A stretch of 33,686 bases of DNA from Gammaproteobacteria bacterium (lineage in GTDB: Bacteria; Pseudomonadota; Gammaproteobacteria; Arenicellales; Poriferihabitantaceae): NCBI GenBank assembly GCA_012103395.1, contig WLWV01000009.1, positions 1 through 33,686 on the forward strand. Direction: 5' to 3'. The translations under genes and the position numbers were made by a program. The notes under the pieces are model-generated. The model did not search any database and was not told where the DNA came from. It saw only the letters and a program-made list of their open reading frames with translations. Positions 25,501-33,686 of the stretch are shown piece after piece (positions within the stretch are counted from its first letter, which is position 1; every line of letters starts with the position of its first letter).

Positions 25501-28500
25501 GATTCGTATTCTAGAGATTGGAGCCGGAACCGGTGGTATTACCGCCGGTATTCTGAGGTCGATCAGAGGTTCTGCTGAACACTTGCATTATGTTTATAGC
25601 GACATTTCGCCTGGGTTTACGCAATTTGGACAGCGTACCTTTGAGGCTGATTTTCCATTTCTGGCATTTCAGGTATTAGATATCGAAAAAGATCTGTCGG
25701 AACAAGGCTTCTCTGAACATAGTTTTGACCTGATTGTCGCCAGTAATGTGCTGCATGCGACTGTCAATATGCAGCGTACTTTGGGAAATACACAGCGATT
25801 GTTGAAACCGACAGGCCGTTTGATTCTTAATGAAGTGACCGATGCATCAGATCATATTTCGCTGACCTTCGGTTTGCTAAAAGGCTGGTGGGCGTTTGAG
25901 GATGATGCCCAACGTTTGCCTGGCGGTCCTTTATTGAATTCAGCAATGTGGACGGACCTGCTGCAGCAGCAAGGTTTTGCTACTGTGGATGTGTTTGGTA
26001 ACATTGGTCCAGATAGTAAGGATAGCGGTTACAATGTTGTGGTTGCTTCTCTAAAAGAGAGAACTGCTCCTGCACATGGAGATGTCGCAGCGCGATCATC
26101 TAACGATACTGTGGATGCTTCGGAAAAGATTTCTGTATTGACTCCCAATGCCCCAGCTCATTCCTATGCTTCCATATCTTCCACTCCGACTCTAAGCCAA
26201 GTATCAGAAGTATTTGCTCGTGTATTGATGATTGATGTTAACGAGATTCGCGTCAGTGAGCCATATGTCAATTATGGTGTAGATTCTTTTACGTCACTAA
26301 AAATTGTGAAAGCAATAAATGATGCATTGGGTGTGCAGCTACGCAGTACCGAGCTATTCAATTTTCCAGACATAACAGCCCTTAGTCATCATATTCAGCA
26401 ACTACCGAGTACTGCAGGTATTGCTCAAGAAACAGTAACAAAGCCGATGGACTCCAACGTGACACACAACACGCCCGCGGCAACTTCCATTGAGGTCAGC
26501 GCTACGCCTTCCACCACAGCTGCTACCAATAAAAATGCCAGAATTGCGGTAATCGGCATGTCGGGTCGGTTTCCTCAGGCTGCTGATACTGGCGAATTTT
26601 GGGAGAATCTAGCGGCAGGTAAAGATAGTATTCAAAAAACACCCGCCCATCGCTGGAATGGCGAACAATTTTGGGGTGGTTTTGTTGATGATATCGACAG
26701 TTTTGATCCACTATTTTTTAATATCTCTCCTAAGGAAGCGGAGTGGATGAATCCGCAACAGCGGCTTTTCATACAGGAGGCATGGCGAACATTTGAACAC
26801 GCGGGCTATTCTAGCGATGCAGTTAAAGGCAGTCGCTGTGGTGTATTTGCCGGCTGCCAAGAGAGTGATTATCTTCAAGCTTTTGATGAACTTGAGCTAA
26901 ATGGGTATCAGGGTATCGGGAATAGTGCGGCGATATTGTCCGCACGTATTGCTTATTTTCTTGATCTAAAAGGCCCCAGTTTATCGATTGATACAGCGTG
27001 TTCTTCTTCATTGGTGGCGGTGCATTTAGCCTGTGAGAGTATCCGTAGCGGTACCTGTGATATGGCTTTGGCGGGTGGTGTTTCGATCTTATGTACTGAC
27101 GAAAGTCATCGTGTTCTTAGTAAATCGGGGATGCTATCGCCTGAAGGGCGCTGTAAAACTTTCGATGACAGCGCTAACGGTTTTGTGCCAGCAGAAGCTG
27201 TTGGGGTTGTGCTACTTAAATCATTAGATCAGGCTCTGCTCGATGGTGATCATGTTCTTGGCGTAATCCAAGCGCACGGTATTAACCAAGACGGCAAAAC
27301 AAATGGGATTACTGCTTCCAGCTCACCATCACAATTTGCCTTGCAAACTGAAACTTACCAGCGTTTCGGCATAAACCCAGAACGAATCAGTTATGTCGAA
27401 GCGCATGGAACAGGTACAAGCTTGGGAGATCCGATTGAGGTTGACGCACTGGATGATACCTTCCGGGGACAGACTTCAAGCCAGCAGTTCTGCGCAATTG
27501 GCTCGGTAAAAACGAATATTGGGCATACTTTAGCAGCGGCGGGCGTCGTCGGACTCATTAAGGTACTGCTGTCTTTGCAACACAAACAGATACCGGCTTC
27601 TTTGCATTTTGAAAAAGAAAACCAGCATTTTCAATTGGAAAAAACTGCCTTTTATGTCAATACGGCTTTGCAGGTGTGGGAAAGCCCCATGGGCGTACCT
27701 CGTCAGGCTGCCATTAATTCGTTTGGCTTTAGCGGCACCAATGCACACTGTGTTGTCGAAGAAGCTCCCGCTTTTACTGGTACTACAAATGTCGCAAACA
27801 CGGCTCCTTATCTGATTCCCTTATCAGCAAAAACCGTTGTTGATCTAAGTGATAGTGTTCAGTTACTAGCTGAGTGGCTGGAACAAGGTGATGGTAGCTA
27901 CCAAATTAATGATGTTGCAGCCACTTTACTGTTGGGACGAACGCATTTCGATTACCGTATTGCATTGGTGGTTGAAGATTGGCAGGAATTGGTCACTGTA
28001 TTGAAAGAGGTAATGCAACAGCCTGAATCCTACCTATTTAAAGTTAAGCCTAAACAAGATCATAGCACTGCATTGCAATATTTTGGGCAACAATTGTTGC
28101 TAGGAATTAATGATAAGACGGGGCACCTACTACCGAGTTCAGGGTATCGTGAAACGTTGCTGAGCCTTGCTGATCTTTATCAGCAAGGCTATCCGCTGGA
28201 ATGGCAAAGAATTTATCAAAACGACCCCGGTTCAGCTGCAGTGTTTCGCAAAGTACCACTACCAACCTATCCATTTAACGGTCAACGTTATTGGTTGGCT
28301 CCGGTCACCTCTGCCGTCGATCACATGGTAGTTGTTGAAGATACACAGAAGCCATCTGTATTTAACTTTAGCCCTACCGGTTTTCCTGATCAATCTTCTG
28401 AGTTGCGAGCTTTTCAGGAAGCTTACGCCACACTGTCACCACTGTGCGCAGTTTTGTTGTCCAGTACTTTGCAAAGTATGGGGGCTTTCACCACAGTGGG

Positions 28501-31500
28501 TGCGCATTATTCATTAACTGAGTTGTCTAACTTGCTGCAATTGGAGTCTAAGTACGCTTGCTTGTTAGATGCCTTTATGAGCATCCTACTGGAAGCAGGG
28601 CATGTTCGCCGACAAGGCACTGATTATGTTCGTATCGACGATAATCCGCAGGCTTGGCAATTGCCTTTCGATCAAGTGGCTAAAGAAACACAGAATCTGG
28701 CTGATAAATATCCCCGAATTAAAGCCTTTGTCAATTTGTTGGCTGTCTGTGTGCAAAATTGCCCCGAGGTCTTGCAAGGCAAACTAAATGCCACGGAAGT
28801 GATGTTTCCAGGATCTTCTTTTGATCTGGTTAAAGGTATCTATAAAGAGAATGCAACTGCTGATTTTTATAACCAAATCTTAGTGAATAATGTGATTGAG
28901 CATATTCGCCAAAAGATTGCAGACACTGTGACACCTACAACACTGAACATTTTGGAAATTGGTGCCGGTACGGGAGGAACTTCGGCCTTATTGTTGAAGG
29001 CACTGAAGCAACATGGCTTTGGGGAACATATCAGTTATCTTTATACCGATATTTCTTCTGGCTTCGTTCAGTATGGGCGAAGAACGTATGGAGTTGATCA
29101 TCCATTTGCACGTTTTGAAATGTTAGATATTGAAAAGATTATACCCAGTGATTGTACCTATCGTCAGACATTCGACATTGTTGTTGCAGCCAATGTTATT
29201 CATGCTACCCGTGATCTCGACAAAACAATGGATCATGTTAAGGCGTTGATGAAACAAGAGGGCTATTTGTTTCTTAACGAGGCAACTGATGTACAACCGT
29301 TTGCGACCATGACTTATGGCTTGTTGGATGGATGGTGGTTGTTTGAGGACGACCTACGACTGGAAAATTCGCCACTGCTGGATGCTGAGAAATGGGTTGA
29401 ATTCCTTCAGAGTAAAGAATTCATGGTAGCACCACCCCAAGGGTTGGAAGGTGATAGAAAAGGGCCGGGGCAGCATATCCTCATTGCTAAACATCATGCT
29501 GTTAACCCGGGTAAAACCGATACATACACGGTTGCTGATATTCCTGCGACGGTTGATTCTTCTCGACAGCAAAAGACAACAACACCTAATATCGTAGCAG
29601 CGCCACTCGTCTTGGCTAACTCTGAAATCGCATCATTGGACAACATTAAGCGACAAGTTCAACAAGAAGTCATGTCGGCTATTTCCTTTATTTTGGGATT
29701 GCAGGATGACGATCTATTGTTAGAAAAGCAGTTTTCTGATTATGGCCTAGATTCCATTTCTGGTATTGATTTTCTAAATCGAATTAATGAACGCTTGGCG
29801 ATTGATGTTCGAGTTACCGCTCTGTTTGACTATCCGAGTGTCCGTGAGTTATCGGTTTTTATCTATGATAGTTATCAGGAGCAGTTGTTACACACGATTG
29901 GGCAAGAGTTTGTTCAGGAGCAAGAGAGTCCATTAACGCCTTCTGGCAAGTTGCCAGATGAATCATGTATCACACCAGCGGTGTCTACTGACTCAGCTAG
30001 CACCTCAAAAGTGGAAATAGCACCAAGTAATGGTGAAACGCAAACGGTGTCTAGTGATTTGGCCATCATTGGTATGTCAGGACGGTTTGCTGGAGCTAAA
30101 GATGCGCATGAGTTCTGGGATAATTTGGCGGCTGGAGTCTGCAGTATAGACAACCCGCCCTCCGATCGATGGCCTGAAGAGAGTGTCGCTGCCAACTATC
30201 AGGCTGGTTTTTTGCAGGGTATTGATCAGTTCGATCCGTTGTTCTTCAACTGGTCAGGTTCGGAGTCAGAGCAAGCTGATCCTCAGCAGCGCATTTTTCT
30301 GGAAGAGGCTTACACAGCTTTGGAGGATGCGGGCTATCCGCCCAAGCTTTTGAAGGAACTGAAATGTGGCGTTTTTGCGGGTGTTGGGATGAGTGACTAC
30401 CTGATGAATATGAGGGAGCAAGGCTATACTGGTGAGGCGCAGACCTTTTGGGGTAATTCTCCAGCGGTGGTTCCGGCGCGAATTTCCTATTTTCTTAACC
30501 TCAAAGGCCCAAGTATTTCCATTGATACTGCGTGTTCAGCGTCATTAGTCGCAATGCATACTGCCCGTCAAAGCATCCTTGCAGGAGAATGTGATATGGC
30601 ACTGGCAGGAGGGGTTTTCCTCTATACAACGCCACATTTTCACACGTTAGCACAAAAAGCCCAAATGCTTGCACCAGATGGTAAATGTAAAGCGTTCGAT
30701 CAAAATGCCGATGGTTTTGTGTTTGGCGAAGGTGCTGGGGTAGTCGTCCTGAAACGGTTGGATGCAGCCTTGCGTGATAATGATCATATTCATGCGGTGG
30801 TGAAGGCATCCGGGGTTAATCAGGATGGCAAAACTAATGGCATTACCGCGCCTAGTTCACTCTCACAGTCGGAATTGGAAATAGCTGTTTATAACGAAGC
30901 GGGTATTAATCCTGAAACAATTAGCTATGTCGAAGCGCATGGCACAGGTACTAAACTCGGTGACCCAGTTGAAGTCGCCGCATTAACTAAGGCATTTGGA
31001 AAATACACTGACAAAAAACAATTTTGTCATATTGGTTCAGTTAAAACTAATATCGGCCATGCTTCGTTAGCAGCAGGTGTTGCCAGTGTCATTAAGGTTA
31101 TACAGTCTTTTTCCCATGAGAAAATTCCTCCGTTATTAAACTTTTCTGAGGTTAATGAGCATATTGATTTTACTAGTAGTCCGTTTTTGATTAATACCGA
31201 GTTACATAATTGGGAAAGTACTCAAGAATCTCCCAGAAGAGCGGCTATTAGTGGGTTTGGTCTGAGTGGCACGAATGCCCATTTGGTGTTGGAAGAGCCT
31301 CCGGTTCAGTTGAGTTCTCAACCAATGGAAGCAGACATGCCGGTATTAATCTGCTTATCAGCAAAGACAGCATTGTATCTCCAGCAGAAAATACGGGACC
31401 TGATTGTCTATTTAGAAGGCCGAGGTCAGAAATATTCACTGGAAAATATCGCCTATTCATTGCACGTCGGACGTGAGCATTTCAAACACAGAGCTCGATG

Positions 31501-33686
31501 GGTTGTTCGTAATCGTGAGCAATTGCTTAGCTTGTTGCAACAAGGCGGTACTCAAATCGACGCTGGTGTGTCTACCACGGCAGAAGTAGGGCCGACACAT
31601 TTGAAACACTTGATGGCGCAGCTAAGTACGACCAGTCTCCCATTTGCAGAGGCGTTGGAAGCACTTTCAACGCTAGGTGATACTTACCATCGTGGTGAAG
31701 ATATAAATTGGGAGGTTATGTATAGCTCCGATACACGTTACCGTGTGCCGGTCCCTTGTTATCCTTTTGATCGCTCAAGATTTTGGTTTCCCGAGCAGCC
31801 TCCAGCGGCCTCCCGTAGAAAACCAGAACAGTTGGCGACCGCAACATCCACACCAATGCCTACCTTACCCCCTCGTTCCCCAATAGCAGGAAGTCTTACC
31901 GAGCGATCGGTTAGTAAGACATGGTGGCAGCCTGTCTGGCTGTCTACTGCATTGCCAATATCGTCTACCCAGTCAACGGGAAAACCTTTATTGGTTTTCG
32001 GTGCGGTCGAGTATGACTTATCTTTCGCCCAAGGTCGTCCCGTCATATTGGTAGTAGCTGGTTCTGAGTTTGCATTGATTGACTCTGCGACGACACGACA
32101 GGCTACTTTAGTCGTGCAGTTGCGGCCGGGGCAGTTAGCTGATTATCAACAACTGGTTGAATTACTAGCTCAGCGTGACTTGTTACCAGAGCAGATTTTG
32201 CATGCTTGGCCAGCACATGCATTCGCATTAGAGACATTAACCGCACATTTAGATCAAGGGTTTTATTCCATCTTGTTTATTGCTCAGACACTGATGCAAC
32301 AAACGGGGTGTCCTGAAAGAATCCATTTACTTCATGCCTTTAGCCCAACCAATACACGTGACTATGCGCTTAATCAAGCCATCGGTGGTTTTGCTAGAAC
32401 GCTAAATCGCGAGAATCCTAGGTTCTTCTGTCAGACGCTCGAAATACCACAAGACGGTTTGTTAGCTGAAGTAGCTGGGATGGAGTTTCAACAAATAGTT
32501 CCCAAAGAAGTAGAAGTGCGCTATGAGAAAACTACCGATGGTGAACTAAGACGCAGCGTTAAAACTTGGGAAGAGAGCCGTGGATGGAATGATCACCCTT
32601 CTGAGGCGGTGGCATTGAAAGCCAATGGTACCTATTTGTTATTAGGAGGTGCTGGTGGATTGGGAATGGTGTTCTGCCAGTATCTCCACCAGTTAGCTGA
32701 AGCACAATCCATTAAAATTCATGTAGTACTCACAGGTCGCAACCCGTTAACATCTGAAAAAGTACAAAAAATCCAAACCATGCAATCACGCTGGTGTGAG
32801 GTTAGCTACGTTCAAGCGGATATTGCTGATTCACAACAAATCAATCAGGTTATTGAACAGGCAAAAAGCAATGTGTGCGGCATCACCGGCATTTTTCATT
32901 TTGCAGGTAGCAACCGAGATGCTTTCCTTTTACGGAAAACTCGCATGGAAAGTCAGGAAGTTTTGGCTGCAAAAGTTCAGGGCACCCTGTTGCTAGAACA
33001 GGCATTAAGAGATGAAAACGTTGATTTCGTCACATTCTTTTCCTCAGCAAGTGCAGCCATCGGTAATGTTGGACAGGCTGATTATGCCTATGCAAACAGT
33101 GTCCTTGATGCGATTGCGATGCAAGGAGGTATTGCTGGCAGTCGTACGTTTAGTGTGAACTGGGCGTTATGGGAGGCAGGAGGTATGCAGCTTTCCATGC
33201 AAAAGCGGGATGCGATGACCTCTGGCATGGGCATAATCGGCATGACTAGTGAATTGGGAATCGCGGCTTGGGAGACTGTCTTACAATCCTCCGCCCAACA
33301 TTGCTTGTTTCTGGCTGGTGATGATACGAAAATCAGGAATTTTGTAACGAAGGAGCTGGTTGTATCATCGCCTGTCCTCCAAGCGTCTGTTCCTCGTCCA
33401 TCGCCGGTCAATATCCAGGGTTTGTATAGTAAAGCGGAAAAAATAGGAAAGATATCAACTGAGGATGAACAGATCACCTATACCCAGGCTCCTTCTATGT
33501 CGCCGCGAATCACGACCATGGCGCCCAAAGCCGTGGGTGAAACACGGGAGACGATTGAGCAGTATTTGAAGACTTCCATGTCTGAAGTGAGCCGACTGCC
33601 GCTTGATAAAATCAGTACTCAACGGAGCCTGGATGAGTTTGGTCTCGATTCGCTGATGATCATGGCTTTTAACGATAAGTTGATTG
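22583..33686 (+). CDS. Trans-AT polyketide synthase, protein B (partial, cut by window end)
   Basis: This second modular PKS gene is open for about 3,701 codons to the window edge. Domains in order: ACP; KS (HGTGT His replaced by Gln), MT, ACP; KS, MT, ACP; KS, KR, ACP (cut off inside its fold, after the GLDSL site). There is no AT or TE. The start is ATG 22583, with AAGGGAG 7 bases upstream and overlapping the previous stop codon. The N-terminal ACP (Ser43, GFDSI) has no KS before it in this protein and must serve the KS-monooxygenase at the end of protein A, so module 4 is split across the two polypeptides. Two consecutive methylating, non-reducing modules follow, then a reducing one. Later modules and chain release lie beyond the window. 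Confidence 0.96.
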   Translation, partial: MSNTEQVLTHLEQALIAAVSKVLGIDQHRVHANESLSHYGFDSITLTQLANQLNERFDFIRLDASTFLEHTSIAALHKHLCNRYADELAGLFEVAAEAPTDVTVPAKIILDETPKVQSTASSFDGEAVSGSSLLDDFEFSELTEHSESPPIQTHDVAMTSKQSEPVEGADDIAIIGVAGQFPGADNIIELWENLYREKNALTKIPNDRWDWEAIYGDPESEDNLTDCCYGGFIKDLERFDPLFFGISPLEASQMDPQQKLVLQSTWETLENAGYSIDQLRGEDVGVFLGVQRNENLFNLMKAGEDFGPYTNIGNTHSMLANRVSYFFDWKGNSLSVDTACSASSSALHLAYHALRRGEIRYALVGGVTVVQDSFSHIANRKMGLLTNKPRVRSFDKDSDGYLIGEGVATVMLKPANQAEKDGDYIYGVIKSCSVNQGGKTLFLTAPDPAAHVKVIRSALKDAGLKPDDIDYIEGQGTGTTLSDKAELKAYAEVFASNSEKNLKLGVGSIKGNIGHVESASGITALIKVCLSMKNGLIPPVLNFSELNWDQAAEAPPFEVVGQQRLWLRKMGEEHIHIPRRAGVHNFGYGGLSAHFVVEEHDNTCEASMAGNVANTLSNDELLLFSSKSQKQLDDYLAKLLRYLVNDEYQYFGIQQLRLADVAHTLQVGREDMPCRVAMIVASVEELVACLKQYLAGVTSVTGLLRGSVDTNTDHRFSREQISPMLYQNQSWRDIAERWIKGASRSQWLTQIWSGELPSRGSRIPLPGYCFDFMTSSVEREVKSFPLAEPQANPVAWLQYSTAFQRLEVLAREGLFSGFQSWGACQTLDEILDPKQLENALGIAQQHRRLFKVLLNILVRANVLEAVGNNYRVVRVVSASTEQLEEQVHQLIRDFPELETQVSLTWDCLQNLRAVLRDEMPATQILFPDASMQRVEGFYKGNPIIDYFNKQVSWHVLTAVHEMSQKLPANAREKIRILEIGAGTGGITAGILRSIRGSAEHLHYVYSDISPGFTQFGQRTFEADFPFLAFQVLDIEKDLSEQGFSEHSFDLIVASNVLHATVNMQRTLGNTQRLLKPTGRLILNEVTDASDHISLTFGLLKGWWAFEDDAQRLPGGPLLNSAMWTDLLQQQGFATVDVFGNIGPDSKDSGYNVVVASLKERTAPAHGDVAARSSNDTVDASEKISVLTPNAPAHSYASISSTPTLSQVSEVFARVLMIDVNEIRVSEPYVNYGVDSFTSLKIVKAINDALGVQLRSTELFNFPDITALSHHIQQLPSTAGIAQETVTKPMDSNVTHNTPAATSIEVSATPSTTAATNKNARIAVIGMSGRFPQAADTGEFWENLAAGKDSIQKTPAHRWNGEQFWGGFVDDIDSFDPLFFNISPKEAEWMNPQQRLFIQEAWRTFEHAGYSSDAVKGSRCGVFAGCQESDYLQAFDELELNGYQGIGNSAAILSARIAYFLDLKGPSLSIDTACSSSLVAVHLACESIRSGTCDMALAGGVSILCTDESHRVLSKSGMLSPEGRCKTFDDSANGFVPAEAVGVVLLKSLDQALLDGDHVLGVIQAHGINQDGKTNGITASSSPSQFALQTETYQRFGINPERISYVEAHGTGTSLGDPIEVDALDDTFRGQTSSQQFCAIGSVKTNIGHTLAAAGVVGLIKVLLSLQHKQIPASLHFEKENQHFQLEKTAFYVNTALQVWESPMGVPRQAAINSFGFSGTNAHCVVEEAPAFTGTTNVANTAPYLIPLSAKTVVDLSDSVQLLAEWLEQGDGSYQINDVAATLLLGRTHFDYRIALVVEDWQELVTVLKEVMQQPESYLFKVKPKQDHSTALQYFGQQLLLGINDKTGHLLPSSGYRETLLSLADLYQQGYPLEWQRIYQNDPGSAAVFRKVPLPTYPFNGQRYWLAPVTSAVDHMVVVEDTQKPSVFNFSPTGFPDQSSELRAFQEAYATLSPLCAVLLSSTLQSMGAFTTVGAHYSLTELSNLLQLESKYACLLDAFMSILLEAGHVRRQGTDYVRIDDNPQAWQLPFDQVAKETQNLADKYPRIKAFVNLLAVCVQNCPEVLQGKLNATEVMFPGSSFDLVKGIYKENATADFYNQILVNNVIEHIRQKIADTVTPTTLNILEIGAGTGGTSALLLKALKQHGFGEHISYLYTDISSGFVQYGRRTYGVDHPFARFEMLDIEKIIPSDCTYRQTFDIVVAANVIHATRDLDKTMDHVKALMKQEGYLFLNEATDVQPFATMTYGLLDGWWLFEDDLRLENSPLLDAEKWVEFLQSKEFMVAPPQGLEGDRKGPGQHILIAKHHAVNPGKTDTYTVADIPATVDSSRQQKTTTPNIVAAPLVLANSEIASLDNIKRQVQQEVMSAISFILGLQDDDLLLEKQFSDYGLDSISGIDFLNRINERLAIDVRVTALFDYPSVRELSVFIYDSYQEQLLHTIGQEFVQEQESPLTPSGKLPDESCITPAVSTDSASTSKVEIAPSNGETQTVSSDLAIIGMSGRFAGAKDAHEFWDNLAAGVCSIDNPPSDRWPEESVAANYQAGFLQGIDQFDPLFFNWSGSESEQADPQQRIFLEEAYTALEDAGYPPKLLKELKCGVFAGVGMSDYLMNMREQGYTGEAQTFWGNSPAVVPARISYFLNLKGPSISIDTACSASLVAMHTARQSILAGECDMALAGGVFLYTTPHFHTLAQKAQMLAPDGKCKAFDQNADGFVFGEGAGVVVLKRLDAALRDNDHIHAVVKASGVNQDGKTNGITAPSSLSQSELEIAVYNEAGINPETISYVEAHGTGTKLGDPVEVAALTKAFGKYTDKKQFCHIGSVKTNIGHASLAAGVASVIKVIQSFSHEKIPPLLNFSEVNEHIDFTSSPFLINTELHNWESTQESPRRAAISGFGLSGTNAHLVLEEPPVQLSSQPMEADMPVLICLSAKTALYLQQKIRDLIVYLEGRGQKYSLENIAYSLHVGREHFKHRARWVVRNREQLLSLLQQGGTQIDAGVSTTAEVGPTHLKHLMAQLSTTSLPFAEALEALSTLGDTYHRGEDINWEVMYSSDTRYRVPVPCYPFDRSRFWFPEQPPAASRRKPEQLATATSTPMPTLPPRSPIAGSLTERSVSKTWWQPVWLSTALPISSTQSTGKPLLVFGAVEYDLSFAQGRPVILVVAGSEFALIDSATTRQATLVVQLRPGQLADYQQLVELLAQRDLLPEQILHAWPAHAFALETLTAHLDQGFYSILFIAQTLMQQTGCPERIHLLHAFSPTNTRDYALNQAIGGFARTLNRENPRFFCQTLEIPQDGLLAEVAGMEFQQIVPKEVEVRYEKTTDGELRRSVKTWEESRGWNDHPSEAVALKANGTYLLLGGAGGLGMVFCQYLHQLAEAQSIKIHVVLTGRNPLTSEKVQKIQTMQSRWCEVSYVQADIADSQQINQVIEQAKSNVCGITGIFHFAGSNRDAFLLRKTRMESQEVLAAKVQGTLLLEQALRDENVDFVTFFSSASAAIGNVGQADYAYANSVLDAIAMQGGIAGSRTFSVNWALWEAGGMQLSMQKRDAMTSGMGIIGMTSELGIAAWETVLQSSAQHCLFLAGDDTKIRNFVTKELVVSSPVLQASVPRPSPVNIQGLYSKAEKIGKISTEDEQITYTQAPSMSPRITTMAPKAVGETRETIEQYLKTSMSEVSRLPLDKISTQRSLDEFGLDSLMIMAFNDKLI
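22601..22840 (+). other. Module 4 (second part): stand-alone N-terminal ACP
   Basis: An ACP fold with phosphopantetheine Ser43 in HYGFDSITLTQLANQLN begins a few residues after the start codon. About 80 polar residues then link it to the next KS. It is the expected carrier for the chain worked on by the KS and monooxygenase at the C-terminus of protein A. The oxygenation step therefore depends on docking between the two proteins. Confidence 0.9.
23090..26420 (+). other. Module 5: non-elongating KS - MT - ACP
   Basis: The KS (about 23090-24385) keeps the nucleophile Cys340 (DTACSASSSAL) and the NIGH His515. The second catalytic His is lost: the usual EAHGTGTSLGDPIE reads EGQGTGTTLSDKAE, with Gln475 from codon CAG at 24005 and the GDP also changed. 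Loss of this His is the hallmark of KS0 domains, which pass the chain on without extending it. A C-methyltransferase (about 25000-26050) follows with LEIGAGTGGIT and the lid string FPDASMQRVEGFY. The ACP has Ser1235 (GVDSF). The module should accept the product of the oxygenase module and methylate it without adding carbons. The MT type (C rather than O) is judged from its length and lid motif only. Confidence 0.85.
26540..29885 (+). other. Module 6: KS - MT - ACP
   Basis: The KS (about 26540-27770) is complete, with Cys1473 (DTACSSSL), EAHGTGT and NIGHT, although the segment after PAHRWNG is shorter than in the other KSs. The C-methyltransferase (about 28380-29490) has LEIGAGTGGTS, FPGSSFDLVKGIY and LLDGWWLFEDD. 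The ACP Ser is 2391 (GLDSI). With no KR, the expected product is an alpha-methyl beta-ketoacyl chain; a second methylation to gem-dimethyl cannot be excluded. Confidence 0.9.
30057..33686 (+). other. Module 7: KS - KR - ACP (ACP cut by window end)
   Basis: The KS (about 30057-31300) has Cys2651 (DTACSASL), EAHGTGT and NIGHA. The KR includes its structural half (from about 31915, KTWWQPVW) and a catalytic half with GGAGGLG (near 32645), a KVQG lysine, FFSS and a DYAYAN tyrosine. The stereo motif region reads NRD, keeping the Asp of B-type reductases. No DH is present, so a beta-hydroxyl is predicted. The ACP Ser is 3690 (GLDSL), and the frame runs off the window about 36 bases past that codon. 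Confidence 0.9.

Overview
The window is dominated by one end of a very large trans-acyltransferase (trans-AT) polyketide synthase (PKS) locus. No catalytically plausible AT domain is present in any of the seven modules seen; one AT-like remnant lacks its nucleophile. The ketosynthases (KSs), post-KS linkers, methyltransferases (MTs) and tandem acyl carrier proteins (ACPs) look like trans-AT assembly lines of Gram-negative bacteria. Moderate GC content, strong Shine-Dalgarno sites and an adjacent BCCT osmolyte transporter suggest a marine or symbiotic gammaproteobacterium. This is an inference: no rRNA or taxonomic marker is present.

Layout. Positions 1-441 hold a possible leftward gene start at the window edge, a cluster of inverted repeats, the 3' remnant of a VOC/glyoxalase-type gene and a strong bidirectional terminator. 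A leftward BCCT transporter gene fills 442-2187. The roughly 1 kb divergent intergenic region contains a perfect 10-bp palindrome, a 53-bp sequence repeated three times in tandem (third copy degenerate) and inverted repeats, probably the control region of the PKS operon. From about 3168 to the window end run two translationally coupled giant PKS genes, the second cut by the window edge.

Assembly-line order as encoded: PKS protein A = [KS - AT-like remnant - DH-like (His to Thr) - ACP] [KS - DH - KR - MT - ACP - ACP - second DH-like] [KS - DH - KR - ACP] [KS - flavin monooxygenase]. Protein B = [ACP completing the previous module] [KS lacking the HGTGT His - MT - ACP] [KS - MT - ACP] [KS - KR - ACP...]. 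The first KS has a normal nucleophile and no loading domain, so it probably takes a chain made by proteins encoded outside this window. No trans-AT, thioesterase or enoylreductase is visible.

The notable part is the KS-monooxygenase / ACP / non-elongating KS-MT segment. By analogy with oxygen-inserting modules of oocydin-type pathways, it is predicted to put an oxygen into the growing carbon chain and pass the product on without elongation. Module 1 may be a branching-type (KS-B-ACP-like) module. I do not recognise the full module order as a specific known polyketide, so the product is left open.
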